The notes under the pieces are model-generated. The model saw only the letters and a list, made by a program, of their open reading frames with translations. It had not been told where the DNA came from and did not search any database. A stretch of 64,000 nt of DNA from Liquorilactobacillus capillatus DSM 19910 (lineage in GTDB: Bacteria; Bacillota; Bacilli; Lactobacillales; Lactobacillaceae). This document shows, in pieces, positions 35,402 to 45,172 of the stretch (positions within the stretch are counted from its first letter, which is position 1; every line of letters begins with the position of its first letter). The DNA is taken from contig NZ_AZEF01000027.1 of the NCBI RefSeq assembly GCF_001434915.1, positions 114,577 to 178,576 of the forward strand. Reading direction: 5' to 3'. The position numbers were made by a program, and so were the translations under genes.

Positions 35402-36319
35402 CTACGCACGCGGATGATACTGCTCATAAATATCGGTCAGTCTTTTCTTAGACAGATGTGTATAGATTTGGGTCGTTGCAATATCTGCATGTCCAAGTAA
35501 TTCCTGTACAACACGCAAATCAGCTCCATTTTCCAATATATGCGTTGCAAATGAATGTCTCAGCGTGTGAGGGGTTACCTTTTTAGTAATACCGGTTTTA
35601 AGAACCTCTGCTTTTAGGTTTTTCCAAATACCTTGCCGTGTAAGCTTATGCCCGTGGTTATTCAAAAAAAGGTACGGACTTCTCTTCTGCCCTAAAAGCT
35701 TTGGACGAGCTTGTTGCAGGTACTGTTCCGCCCATTTGATTGCCTGATCGCCAATTGGCACCAACCGTTCCTTACTCCCTTTGCCCATCGTTTGAATCAA
35801 TCCCATACTCAAATGAAGGTCTGAAAGTTTCAGGTTCACAACTTCACTGACCCGTAGACCAGTTGCGTACATAACCTCAAGGATCGCACGGTTGCGCAAC
35901 CCTAGCTTTTGGCCTGTATCTGGTGAAGCAAGCAGCTTTTCAACTTCTTTAGTTGAAAGAACTTCTGGCAGATGCTCCTTACGTTTAGGTGCATCGATCA
36001 GCTGCATTGGATCTTTCTTGATTTTTTCTTCTTCCACTAAAAACTGAAAGAATTTGCGCAGACTGGTAACTGAGCGAGTAATGGAGCTTGTTGCCTTTTC
36101 TTTCGTCGTTTCCTGCTGCATAAAAGCAATTATCAACTGCCGATCGACCACGTCAAAACTATTAAGCTTTCTTTTTTTTAGAAAGAGAACAAATTGGAGA
36201 AGATCATTGCGATAGCTCATCACTGTATTTTTGGCTAAGCCACGTTCAACTGTTAAATAATGCAGGTAGTCTTCAATAAGATTATTAATTATCCCTACCC
36301 CCTTTAAAAATATTCTCAA
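35402..36319 (-). CDS. xerD: Site-specific tyrosine recombinase XerD
   Basis: XerD resolves chromosome dimers at dif together with XerC. The SAM-like N-domain (LIEDYLHYLTVERGLAKNTVMSY) is followed by the catalytic domain with Arg in YATGLRVSEVVNL, HTLRHSFATHIL, LGHADIATTQ and the nucleophilic Tyr in IYTHLSKKRL. The first conventional start, TTG 36319, has no ribosome binding site. AAAGGGGG lies just before ATA/ATT codons at 36292-36287, where the conserved NNLIEDYL sequence begins, so initiation at ATT 36289 is possible. It follows fur by six bases. Confidence 0.95.
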   Translation of the reverse strand: MRIFLKGVGIINNLIEDYLHYLTVERGLAKNTVMSYRNDLLQFVLFLKKRKLNSFDVVDRQLIIAFMQQETTKEKATSSITRSVTSLRKFFQFLVEEEKIKKDPMQLIDAPKRKEHLPEVLSTKEVEKLLASPDTGQKLGLRNRAILEVMYATGLRVSEVVNLKLSDLHLSMGLIQTMGKGSKERLVPIGDQAIKWAEQYLQQARPKLLGQKRSPYLFLNNHGHKLTRQGIWKNLKAEVLKTGITKKVTPHTLRHSFATHILENGADLRVVQELLGHADIATTQIYTHLSKKRLTDIYEQYHPRA

Positions 36320-36325
36320 ACGTAA

Positions 36326-36796
36326 TTATTCTTGCTCCAAACACCGCTCTTTTTGCCTGCAGGTAGAACAGATACCGTGAAAAGTTAAGCGATGATCTTG
36401 AACTTTAAATCCATATTTATGCATCACTACCTCTTCTACCTCAGTAAGCAGATCTTCATGAACCTCTTCCACCTTCCCACATACACTACATAATAAATGA
36501 TGATGGAAATGCTGTTGATTTTCATGGCGTAAATCATACCGGGCCACTCCGTCTCCAAAGGTTACCCGATCTACAATGCGTAGCTCTGCTAGTAGGTCTA
36601 AGGTACGGTAGATCGTTGCTAAGCCAATCTCTGGTTCCTCTCTTTTGATCAGTGTGAATAATTCCTCTGCTGAAAGATGTTTTGTTTGATATTTCAAAAG
36701 TGTGTTGACAGTTGCTCGTCGCTGAGGTGTTAATTTCATTCCTGCTTGATGTAGCTTTTTACCGATTTCGGTAATTCTTTCCTTTTGAAAAACCAT
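36326..36796 (-). CDS. fur: Fur family metalloregulator
   Basis: The protein has 156 residues. Its winged-helix DNA-binding half has the signature GMKLTPQRRATVNTLL and EIGLATIYRTLDLLAE. In the metal-binding half there is HFHHHLLCSVCGKVEE, and the C-terminal CSTCRQKERC completes the structural zinc site with two CxxC pairs. The family includes Fur, PerR and Zur; the fur-xerD adjacency known in Bacillus favours Fur, but the metal sensed cannot be decided from sequence. Confidence 0.9.
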   Translation of the reverse strand: MVFQKERITEIGKKLHQAGMKLTPQRRATVNTLLKYQTKHLSAEELFTLIKREEPEIGLATIYRTLDLLAELRIVDRVTFGDGVARYDLRHENQQHFHHHLLCSVCGKVEEVHEDLLTEVEEVVMHKYGFKVQDHRLTFHGICSTCRQKERCLEQE

Positions 36797-36826
36797 CGTA
36801 CTGTTACCTCTTCTTTATCATATGTC

Positions 36827-37702
36827 TTAGTCCTGCTGATTCAAAATAAGCCTACCGTCGGCTTGTCTAACTAATCCAGCCTTCATCAAGTGTCCCACTG
36901 CACGCTTGAATTGCCCTTTGCTGATACCAAAAAAGGCTTTGATTTCATCCGGAGTACTTTTATCAGTATAACCTAGCTCACCATTCTGATGTTTCAATGC
37001 AGCTAAAATCATCTGTGCATCATCGCTAATAGCTTCATAGGCCCTTGGTCGCAAGGATAGATTCAATATTCCATCTGGTCTGACTCCGATTACCCGAGCT
37101 TGCAGCTTTTGTCCCAAACGAGGTTCATCATCTCGTTCACTTGGATGAATAAACCCTAAATAATAATCATCTGTCAGGACATGTGTTCCCGCAATCTTCA
37201 TTCGGTATGCGGTTGCCTCAACGTCTTTATTCTGCATCTTTTGATCTGCCTTAGCAGCTAAGCCACGAAAAATCTCTTCAGAGGCTAGTTCACCCCATAG
37301 CCGGTTTTTATTATCAATTTTGAGACCTATCATTAACCGATCACCCTTTTTAGGCCAGATTTTAGTAACTTCTGGCAGATCATCTAATGACACAACAATA
37401 TCTTTATTAGGAAGTCCAATATCAACAAATACGCCTAAATTTCGTCGCACATTAACTACTTCGCCAAAAGCATACTGATTAAGTCCGCTTTGCGGAACTT
37501 TTTTCGTTAATTGTAGTTCATGTTCTGCATTTTCATAAGCAAATCCAGTTACTGCTGTTCCAATTTTTACCGGTTGTTCAAGTTCATCTTTTGCAAGTCT
37601 AAACGTCAAACCTTTTTGCTGCATAAAGTAGAACTCATCATTTTCATCTGTTGCAACTGCTGTAATGACTCGTCCAATTAAATCCTTCAATTCATTTTCC
37701 AT
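36827..37702 (-). CDS. CvfB/YitL-like S1 RNA-binding protein
   Basis: The 291-residue protein has three S1-like barrels (around residues 5-65, 70-135 with GEVVNVRRNLGVFVDIGLPNKDIVV, and 145-220 with GFIHPSERDDEPRLGQKLQARV) and a C-terminal winged helix (DKSTPDEIKAFFGISKGQFKRAVGHLMKAGLV). This matches the conserved virulence factor B family, whose members bind RNA and affect regulation at the mRNA level. It is in one direction with fur and DUF441, with short gaps (30 and 20 bases). Confidence 0.9.
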   Translation of the reverse strand: MENELKDLIGRVITAVATDENDEFYFMQQKGLTFRLAKDELEQPVKIGTAVTGFAYENAEHELQLTKKVPQSGLNQYAFGEVVNVRRNLGVFVDIGLPNKDIVVSLDDLPEVTKIWPKKGDRLMIGLKIDNKNRLWGELASEEIFRGLAAKADQKMQNKDVEATAYRMKIAGTHVLTDDYYLGFIHPSERDDEPRLGQKLQARVIGVRPDGILNLSLRPRAYEAISDDAQMILAALKHQNGELGYTDKSTPDEIKAFFGISKGQFKRAVGHLMKAGLVRQADGRLILNQQD

Positions 37703-37722
37703 CTTACTTCTCCTCTATCCTA

Positions 37723-38181
37723 TTAGTTAAAACTAATATGTAATAAACTAACAATACAATAGGCAATCCCTGAAGCAATAACTGGCCCTGCAGCTACACC
37801 ATGAAGAAAAACGACACCTATGATTGTACCAATAACCAACGCGACTGTCACTTGTGGCGAACTCGCTAACATAGAAACACCATTCCGAGATAAAACAGCT
37901 ACTAATATCCCGCATGCAACCGCGATAACACCTACTGGTGACTTAAAAACTGAAACTAAATCCCGAAAACCAATTTCACCTGTTGCAATAGGCACTAAAA
38001 TCGCTACCGAAATAACTGTTACTCCCCAGTTAATTCCACGACTTTGAATAAACGGCAACCATTTACTCGTATATGGAATTGCTTTGATCACCAAAACAAC
38101 CGCAGCCGCAAACGATAACGAGGCATTCTTAACTACCAATGCAATCACTAATACTAGTCCTAAAAATAACCAACTCTCCAT
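37723..38181 (-). CDS. DUF441 (UPF0756) membrane protein
   Basis: Four hydrophobic segments in 152 residues, with [45 protein letters not shown] and a closing [23 protein letters not shown], fit the DUF441 family. In Bacillus a member (YtwI) also lies next to pyk. No function is established. It may share a role connected with glycolysis only by location. Confidence 0.88.
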   Translation of the reverse strand: MESWLFLGLVLVIALVVKNASLSFAAAVVLVIKAIPYTSKWLPFIQSRGINWGVTVISVAILVPIATGEIGFRDLVSVFKSPVGVIAVACGILVAVLSRNGVSMLASSPQVTVALVIGTIIGVVFLHGVAAGPVIASGIAYCIVSLLHISFN

Positions 38182-38269
38182 TTTTTACACTTCATCACCC
38201 TTCAGTCTTCTTTATTTTAACTGATAGTATCCTAAAATGCTAACGGCGCTTTTAACTCACGAGAGATAT

Positions 38270-38301
38270 AAAAAAACTGCGGCAAAATAATTTTGCCGCA
38301 G
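38270..38301 (-). terminator. Terminator of pfkA-pyk
   Basis: On the minus strand CTGCGGCAAAA and TTTTGCCGCAG form a perfect 11-bp stem around a three-base loop, followed by seven T. Confidence 0.93.
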
Positions 38302-38343
38302 CCCAGATTATTAAACTAAATCTTATTCTCTAATAACTAATTA

Positions 38344-40104
38344 TTAAAGAGCGTTTGAAGCACCACGATAAACAATTCCGCGACGTGAGTCAATAGTTAC
38401 GACTTCACCATCAGAAACTGAAGTTGTTGCATCTTGTGCACCAACAATAACAGGAATTCCCATTGAAATACCAACTACGGCTGCATGTGATGTTAAACCA
38501 CCATTTTCAACAACCAATGCACTTGATTTTTCAATAGCAGGTAAATAAGCTTTATCAGTTGTCTTTGTAACTAATACTCCGCCTTCAACAGCTTTTTCAT
38601 TTGCTTCTTCAGCTGATGTAGCAACAACTGCTTTTCCAATTACTGTTTCATCGCCAACACCTTGACCAGAAACTATTTTTGAACCAATAAGTTGAATCTT
38701 CATAACGTTGGTTGTTCCTTTTTCACCTACAGGAACCCCGGCAGTGATCAAGATCAAGTCGCCTTCTTTAGCAAAACCGGCTTCTTTAGCCTTTTCTGTT
38801 GCTAAAGTAAACATATCATCTGTTGAAGCAGGTGCTTCAGCCATCACTGGATAAACACCCCAGTTAACTGCTAAACCGCGACGAGTACGATCGTCAAATG
38901 TAACAGCTAAAATGTCTGCATCTGGACGATACTTCGAAATCATACGAGCAGTATGACCAGACTTAGTAGCAGCAACAATTGTCTTAATTCCTAAGTTGTC
39001 AGCTGTTTCAGCCACTGCACGACCAATTGCTTCTGTAACATCTGATTTATCGAAGTCATTGATTGAGAATGTCTTGTGTTGACGTAAAGCATTTTCAGCC
39101 TTGATATCGATCCGTGCCATTGTTGCAACTGATTCAACTGGGTAGTCACCATTAGCACTTTCACCAGAAAGCATTGTTGCATCTGTTCCATCAAAAACAG
39201 CGTTAGCAACATCTGATGCTTCAGCACGTGTAGGACGTGGGTTTTCTTGCATTGAATCAAGCATTTGTGTAGCAGTGATAACAGGTTTGCCTAATGCATT
39301 ACATTTCTTAATTAGAGTCTTTTGAACTAAAGGTACATTTTCAGCTGGAATTTCAACACCCATATCACCACGAGCAACCATTAAACCATCTGAAACTTTA
39401 ACGATTTCATCAAAGTTATCGATTCCTTCTTGTGATTCGATCTTAGGAAAGATTTGAACATGTTCCATGTTCTTTTCTTCAAGAAGTTTACGAATATCTA
39501 AAACATCTTCAGGTTTACGTACAAAACTTGCAGCGATAAAGTTGATTTCATGATCCAAACCGAAACGAATATCATCAGAATCTTTTTCAGTAATCCCAGG
39601 TAAGTTAATTGAAACACCAGGTGCATTAACACCCTTACGTGAGCCAAGAACACCTGCATTCAATACCTTACATACCAATTCTTTGTTTTCACGATCAATT
39701 TTTTCAACTTGCATATCAATCAAACCATCATCAAATAATACATGACCGCCTTCATGAACATCATCGATCAAACCTGGATAAGTAACGGCAATTTTATCAT
39801 GAGTTCCTTCAAGTGAGGCATCCATTGAAATACGGACTTCATCACCGATTTCATATTGGATCTTACCTTCTTTTTGAACCGTAGTACGGATCTCGGCACC
39901 CTTAGTATCCAGCATAATACCAACCATCTTGCCGGTAACCTTTTCTGCTTCATGGACAATATTTAAACGACCTAAATGTTCTTCATGATCGCCATGAGAA
40001 AAGTTAAAACGAAATACGTTAGCTCCTGCCTCGATTAATTTTACAATTGTATCTAGATCTGAACTAGCTGGCCCAAGTGTGCTTACAATCTTGGTTTTCT
40101 TCAT
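38344..40104 (-). CDS. pyk: Pyruvate kinase with C-terminal PEP-utiliser domain
   Basis: It makes pyruvate and ATP from PEP in glycolysis. Residues 1-475 are the standard kinase (MKKTKIVSTLGPAS, FNFSHGDHEEH, FPKIESQEGIDN with the catalytic Lys, MVARGDMGVEIP, GKPVITATQMLDSM). The last roughly 110 residues add a domain with GGLTSHAAVVGISMGIPVIVG, the phosphohistidine-domain motif seen in PEP synthase; such fusions are common in Firmicutes, and its His is probably not required for the kinase reaction. It is preceded by pfkA at 98 bases, probably as one operon. Confidence 0.97.
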   Translation of the reverse strand: MKKTKIVSTLGPASSDLDTIVKLIEAGANVFRFNFSHGDHEEHLGRLNIVHEAEKVTGKMVGIMLDTKGAEIRTTVQKEGKIQYEIGDEVRISMDASLEGTHDKIAVTYPGLIDDVHEGGHVLFDDGLIDMQVEKIDRENKELVCKVLNAGVLGSRKGVNAPGVSINLPGITEKDSDDIRFGLDHEINFIAASFVRKPEDVLDIRKLLEEKNMEHVQIFPKIESQEGIDNFDEIVKVSDGLMVARGDMGVEIPAENVPLVQKTLIKKCNALGKPVITATQMLDSMQENPRPTRAEASDVANAVFDGTDATMLSGESANGDYPVESVATMARIDIKAENALRQHKTFSINDFDKSDVTEAIGRAVAETADNLGIKTIVAATKSGHTARMISKYRPDADILAVTFDDRTRRGLAVNWGVYPVMAEAPASTDDMFTLATEKAKEAGFAKEGDLILITAGVPVGEKGTTNVMKIQLIGSKIVSGQGVGDETVIGKAVVATSAEEANEKAVEGGVLVTKTTDKAYLPAIEKSSALVVENGGLTSHAAVVGISMGIPVIVGAQDATTSVSDGEVVTIDSRRGIVYRGASNAL

Positions 40105-40202
40105 GAGTAAAATCTCCCCTTTGAATAATTTTAAAGATGACTTTAATGTCTAATCTTTACCTAAATTAGCTGGTACAATCTGTTTCTGCTCAAAACCGCT
40201 AC

Positions 40203-41165
40203 CTAAAAGCGCAAACGGTCATTCAAATCTTGGAGCGAAACATCTGTGATATGTTTGTGGTTCTCTAATGTATCGATGATATCTGAAGCAACAAGCTTAT
40301 TGTCTCTGATACCAATTGCAAGACCACCTTTACCTTCAAGTAAAAGCTTGACTGCAAAATCACCAAAGCGGCTGGCCAAAACACGGTCTCTAACAGTTGG
40401 ACTGCCGCCCCGCTGCACGTGACCTAAAGTAATAGCACGTGTATGCAGAGTTCCAAACTTATCTAACTTCTCTTTGAATTCAGCAGCTGACATTACGCCT
40501 TCTGCTAAAACAACTAAATTATGGTCCTTACCGTTTGCACGGTTTTGCTTGATTTTTTCAGCAATCGCCTCAATGTCGTAATCTCGTTCAGGAATAACAA
40601 TTGCATCTGCATCCGAAGCAATTCCTGCCCATAAAGCAATATCCCCTGCACCACGACCCATTACTTCAACAATAAAGGTCCGTTGATGAGATGTTGCAGT
40701 ATCGTTTACACGATCAAGTGCATCAAGAGCAACACTGACAGCCGTATCAAAGCCAACGGTGAAGTCAGTTCCTGGGATATCGTTATCAATCGTCCCAGGC
40801 ATACCAATAGAATTGAAACCATGTTGTGTTAAGCGTTCAGCTCCATGATATGAGCCATCCCCACCAATAACAACCAGAGCATCAATTCCGAATTTTTTGA
40901 GTTGTTCAATACCTTTGAGCTGTGTTTTTTCTTCCGCAAATTCTGGGAAACGTGCAGAGTACAATACAGTACCACCGCGCGAAATAATCCCATCCATATC
41001 AATGGACTCTAATTTATGGATATCCCCTGCGACTAAACCAGCAAAGCCATAATTAATACCGTAAGCTTCAAGGCCTGCCGACATTGCAGACCGCGCAATT
41101 GCACGTACTGATGCATTCATTCCCGCTGCATCGCCACCACTTGTTAAAATACCTATGCGTTTCAT
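40203..41165 (-). CDS. pfkA: 6-phosphofructokinase
   Basis: This ATP-dependent enzyme of glycolysis phosphorylates fructose 6-phosphate. The 320-residue sequence has the ATP site [16 protein letters not shown] and [11 protein letters not shown], and the active-site [19 protein letters not shown], where TIDND carries the catalytic Asp. [12 protein letters not shown] and [15 protein letters not shown] complete the substrate and effector sites. It is transcribed together with pyk. Confidence 0.97.
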   Translation of the reverse strand: MKRIGILTSGGDAAGMNASVRAIARSAMSAGLEAYGINYGFAGLVAGDIHKLESIDMDGIISRGGTVLYSARFPEFAEEKTQLKGIEQLKKFGIDALVVIGGDGSYHGAERLTQHGFNSIGMPGTIDNDIPGTDFTVGFDTAVSVALDALDRVNDTATSHQRTFIVEVMGRGAGDIALWAGIASDADAIVIPERDYDIEAIAEKIKQNRANGKDHNLVVLAEGVMSAAEFKEKLDKFGTLHTRAITLGHVQRGGSPTVRDRVLASRFGDFAVKLLLEGKGGLAIGIRDNKLVASDIIDTLENHKHITDVSLQDLNDRLRF

Positions 41166-41281
41166 TTTTTCACCTCAAGTAAATATTATGGAACAACACA
41201 TTCTCCATTGCTTATCTTATCACTTTTATAAGTAGATGTCTTGCAAAAACAGAAATTAATTCACTTTATCACAATATGTTT

Positions 41282-44200
41282 TCATTTATTTTCATTTGTC
41301 AAAACAATATTTTCTTGCCCCAATAGATTTGACAACGCTGTAATAACTTTCTCATCATTTTTCAACCAATAACGCCGGCTGAGAACTATTTTTTTAGCCG
41401 TTGTTTCTTCAAATAAAATAACTGGTATCTGCCCATGATACTGCAACATCAATTCTAACATCTGCCGCCGTATTCGTTGGTTGGTTTCTTTGGTTAACCT
41501 AATATAATAAGTCGCACTATTTTGGACATTCAAGGTCTGTGCAAGAGTTAGTTCTCGGGCAATTAACTGTAATCCACGTTTAGTTTGTTCACTTTTACCC
41601 TTCACCAGTATAACGGCCTTCTCCGTAAGTAGCTCTGCCGTTTTTTTATACAAATCCGTAAAAACTGTCATCTCGATTTGACCCGTCTGATCTTCCACAG
41701 TTACAAAGGCCATCTGCTGCCCCGTTTTTGTTCGGATAACTTTTACTTTTTTTATATAAACTAACAGTTGCAACGGACCAGTTTGTTCAGCTATTTTTGC
41801 AATAACTGTTGTATTTTGCAAAAGTGCTAGACGACTAAATTGTTCTACCGGATGTGCTGAAAGATAAATACCTAAATACTTTTCTTCATTTTTTAAACGT
41901 TCTTCTAAACTGATCTCAGCAAAGGTCTGATATTTTGGCGTTAAAGCTGCAAATAATTCAATGTTATTACCACTTAATTCGACATTGCTCAACATCCTAG
42001 GTAAATTCTTCAATAAAGTTGCTCGGTTATGTCCCAACTTGTCAAATGCTCCAACATAAATCAAGGCTTCTAACGGCTCTTGCTGCAGGAAATGATTATC
42101 TATTCTCTGTAAAAAAGACTGAAAACTACGATATTTTCCATGTAAGCGTCTTTCAGAAATTATTTGTTTTGCAAAATCACTCCGAATTGTTTTGATATTC
42201 CGCAGTCCTAGATAAATCTCCTGTGCCTGCAACGCAAACAACAGCTGGCTTTCATTCACATCTGGTGCATGTATCTTTAGATGATGCTGTTTAGCTTCAA
42301 GTAAATAATTCTTCAGCTTAGTGTTGTCACCCGTTACTGTATTCAGCAGCGCTACAAAGAATGCTGCCGGATAATGCTGTTTGATATAAGCTAATTGAAA
42401 TGCCATTTTAGTATACGCGACCGCGTGTGAACGGTTGAACCCATAATTAGCAAATTTCTCAATATATGCGTAGACCTGCTCTGCATTTTTAAGTGTAAAG
42501 CCCTTATCTTTTGCTCCAGTAATAAAACGTGTCTTCATTTGCTCAATTACGGCTGCCTTTTTCTTACTCATTGCGCGCCGCAGTAAGTCTGCTTGTCCAA
42601 GCGTGAAACCGCCCATGACAGATGCAACTTGCATCACTTGTTCTTGATAAACAAGTACTCCATATGTTTTCTTTAAAATTGGTTTTAAAATCTCAGCTGG
42701 ATAGGTCGTTTTCTCAAGTCCATGTCTACGACGAATAAAAAGATCGATGTTTTCCATTGGGCCTGGACGATACAATGCATTAACAGCCGCAATATCTTCA
42801 AAAGAACTAGGCCGCAACCGCCGCAAAACACTCTTGATACCAGTCGATTCAAATTGAAAAACACCAGCTGTATCAGCTGTCTGAAATAAACGTAACGTCT
42901 CCACATCATCTAAAGCGATGTGCTGGACATTTAGTTCATGTTGATAGCCGCTGTGAACCAATTGAACCGCACGGGCTAAGATGCTTAGATTACGTAAACC
43001 TAGAAAATCAATCTTCAGCAGGCCCACCTCTTCAACCGTTTCCTTCGTATACTGGGTCAAAAGTAATTCATCATTACCCATCTGCAAAGGAATAATGTCT
43101 GCCAGATTTTTATCACTCAAAATAATTCCAGCAGCATGGATTGAAAAATGGCGTGGGAGCCCTTCAAGTCCTTGTGCTGTCTTAAAAAGAAGCCTATTTT
43201 TTTCGCTGTCTGTTACTAAGTTGCGTAACCGCTGTGAAGACTCATACGCTTCTTTTAAAGTAATATGCAACGTAGTGGGTATCGTCTTGCTCCACCTGTT
43301 CATTTCAAATTGTGGCATCCCAAAAACGCGACCTACATCCCGTAAGACTTGCTTAGCACCTAAGGTTCCGAAAGTAATAATTTGAGCAACATGTTCAGCA
43401 CCATACTTTTGATGAACATACTGGATAATCTCCTGACGGCGGTTATCTGGAATATCCAGGTCAATATCCGGCATCTGTGCACGTTCCTCATTCAAAAAGC
43501 GTTCAAAAAGCAGATCATATTCCAAAGGATCCACATCTGTAATAAATAGTGTATAAGCTACTAATGACCCAGCTGCAGAACCGCGACCAGGTCCTGTCAT
43601 GATTTGAGTTTGGTGAGCATAATTTGTAACATCCCATACAATTAGAAAATAGTCATCAAATTTCATCCGGTGAATAACACTAAGTTCATACTCCAGCCTT
43701 TGCTGATATTTTGATTGTATTACATGCGGTGTTTCTTTTAACCTTTTCTTTAACCCATCTTCGCATAACTTGCGTAAAAAATTTTGTGCTGCCTCACCAG
43801 CTGGTGTTTTAAAATGTGGTAATTGAGGTGCTGAAAAGTGTAATTTGGGATTTAGCTCCTGGCATAGTTGCAGCATTGCCGCTAAATCCTTAGATAGTTG
43901 ATGCTGCTGATATTCACTTTCAAGTTCTCTTTTAGGACGTAACCACTCTTTTCCATTCACTGTTCCAGCCGATCGCAACTGTTTGGCATCAACCTGTTTA
44001 CCATCTCTCAATGCTTCTAAAACTTGCATCTCAAAGATATCATTTGGGTTCAGGTACTTGACCGGTTCGAGTACTAGCGGTGTTACCTGTACTTTAGCAG
44101 CTAGCTGATGCAACGTTGCCAACAAAACCGGTTCCATTTGCAAGTTGATTCCGAGATAGATATTCTGCGTCTTACCCACTACAGTCGCTAATCGCTCAAG

Positions 44201-44626
44201 GTATTGTTGTGCTCTAGATAAATCCCCGTTTGATACCGCCGTTATAACATAGCTTTTTTGAGGTGGCACAATAATAGCCAAATCTTGCAATTCTTCTGGA
44301 CGATTTAATTTAAATTGTGCTTCATTCTTTGACAGTGCTAACATTTTTTGCGTTGATAGGTGCATTAAGTTGCGATAACCCTGTTCATTTTTGGCAAGCA
44401 GCAGTAACTGATCTTCTGGACCAAGATCAAGTGTTAAGCCAATAATTGGTTTTATACCGTTTGAACGGCATTCATGATAAAATTCAATCGCACCATACAT
44501 CACATTTATATCTGTCAATGCGAGAGCCTCGTAGCCTCTTTTTTTAGCTTCTTGGACAAGCTGGGGAATTCTTATAGTACTCTGAAGTAGACTATAACTG
44601 CTGATAACCTGTAAAGATCCAAACAA
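41282..44626 (-). CDS. dnaE: DNA polymerase III alpha subunit DnaE
   Basis: The 1114-residue protein is the replicative polymerase of the DnaE class. It begins with the PHP domain (ALTDINVMYGAIEFY; some metal ligands are altered, as usual in DnaE3-like Firmicute enzymes), has the catalytic palm with PDIDLDIPDNRR and GRGSAAGSLVAY, the YQEQVMQVASVMGGF region, NYGFNRSHAVAYT, and a C-terminal OB fold (TGQMAFVTVEDQTGQIEMTVF). It is divergent from the DUF2929 gene and upstream of pfkA. Confidence 0.95.
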   Translation of the reverse strand: MFGSLQVISSYSLLQSTIRIPQLVQEAKKRGYEALALTDINVMYGAIEFYHECRSNGIKPIIGLTLDLGPEDQLLLLAKNEQGYRNLMHLSTQKMLALSKNEAQFKLNRPEELQDLAIIVPPQKSYVITAVSNGDLSRAQQYLERLATVVGKTQNIYLGINLQMEPVLLATLHQLAAKVQVTPLVLEPVKYLNPNDIFEMQVLEALRDGKQVDAKQLRSAGTVNGKEWLRPKRELESEYQQHQLSKDLAAMLQLCQELNPKLHFSAPQLPHFKTPAGEAAQNFLRKLCEDGLKKRLKETPHVIQSKYQQRLEYELSVIHRMKFDDYFLIVWDVTNYAHQTQIMTGPGRGSAAGSLVAYTLFITDVDPLEYDLLFERFLNEERAQMPDIDLDIPDNRRQEIIQYVHQKYGAEHVAQIITFGTLGAKQVLRDVGRVFGMPQFEMNRWSKTIPTTLHITLKEAYESSQRLRNLVTDSEKNRLLFKTAQGLEGLPRHFSIHAAGIILSDKNLADIIPLQMGNDELLLTQYTKETVEEVGLLKIDFLGLRNLSILARAVQLVHSGYQHELNVQHIALDDVETLRLFQTADTAGVFQFESTGIKSVLRRLRPSSFEDIAAVNALYRPGPMENIDLFIRRRHGLEKTTYPAEILKPILKKTYGVLVYQEQVMQVASVMGGFTLGQADLLRRAMSKKKAAVIEQMKTRFITGAKDKGFTLKNAEQVYAYIEKFANYGFNRSHAVAYTKMAFQLAYIKQHYPAAFFVALLNTVTGDNTKLKNYLLEAKQHHLKIHAPDVNESQLLFALQAQEIYLGLRNIKTIRSDFAKQIISERRLHGKYRSFQSFLQRIDNHFLQQEPLEALIYVGAFDKLGHNRATLLKNLPRMLSNVELSGNNIELFAALTPKYQTFAEISLEERLKNEEKYLGIYLSAHPVEQFSRLALLQNTTVIAKIAEQTGPLQLLVYIKKVKVIRTKTGQQMAFVTVEDQTGQIEMTVFTDLYKKTAELLTEKAVILVKGKSEQTKRGLQLIARELTLAQTLNVQNSATYYIRLTKETNQRIRRQMLELMLQYHGQIPVILFEETTAKKIVLSRRYWLKNDEKVITALSNLLGQENIVLTNENK

Positions 44627-44718
44627 TGTCTTCCCCCCTTTTCCTTCTTTTTATCCTCATTATAGCAACTTTTCCCTAGCAAAAAAAACTGTAGTTTTCT
44701 AAGACTACCTAAAAAATA

Positions 44719-44747
44719 TTCAAAAATCCCCCAAAATATGCTAAACT
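44719..44747 (+). promoter_or_regulatory. Promoter of the DUF2929 gene
   Basis: TTCAAA (44719-44724) and TAAACT (44742-44747) are separated by 17 bases, and the ATG is 28 bases downstream with GTGAGGTG as ribosome binding site. Confidence 0.5.
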
Positions 44748-44774
44748 ACGGTTGTATTGTGAGGTGTTGTCTAC

Positions 44775-44960
44775 ATGTCAAAACAATTAACCATTTTATT
44801 TTGGGGTTTTGTCTACGGTGAAGTTATCGGTTACATCAGTTCGGCTTTATCAGGAGTCAGTTTTTCTGCATTAACTAGCGGTTTAACTGCAATGATTGTC
44901 GGCTTTGTCGCTATAAATGCACTTGACTTTTTTGTAAAAGATCCCAAAACAACCAAATAA
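44775..44960 (+). CDS. DUF2929 family small membrane protein
   Basis: This 61-residue protein has two hydrophobic segments (about residues 6-26, ILFWGFVYGEVIGYISSAL, and 32-54, ALTSGLTAMIVGFVAINAL) and ends in FFVKDPKTTK. The pattern matches the small Firmicute DUF2929/YjzD family, often located beside dnaE. Function is unknown. It has its own promoter and shares a bidirectional terminator with clpB. Confidence 0.85.
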   Translation: MSKQLTILFWGFVYGEVIGYISSALSGVSFSALTSGLTAMIVGFVAINALDFFVKDPKTTK

Positions 44961-44964
44961 CAAT

Positions 44965-45031
44965 AAAAACTCCCTTTCAATTCGAGTCTTGGCTGATAGC
45001 CAAAAAACTACGATATCGAAAGGGAGTTTTT
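44965..45031. terminator. Bidirectional terminator between DUF2929 gene and clpB
   Basis: AAAAACTCCCTTTC (44965-44978) pairs with GAAAGGGAGTTTTT (45018-45031). An inner TTGGCTGATAGCCAA forms a second hairpin. T-runs are present in both directions. Confidence 0.9.
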
Positions 45032-45172
45032 CATGCTAAAACTTTTTCACTCCGTAAATAAATTGTAGTTTATTCACAAATATCAAAGAAGTACTGACTA
45101 CATTCGCAAATTCGAGGTAACACTTCGATTTTACCGCTTTATACCACACATTTTCTAATTTTACCAATCCGG

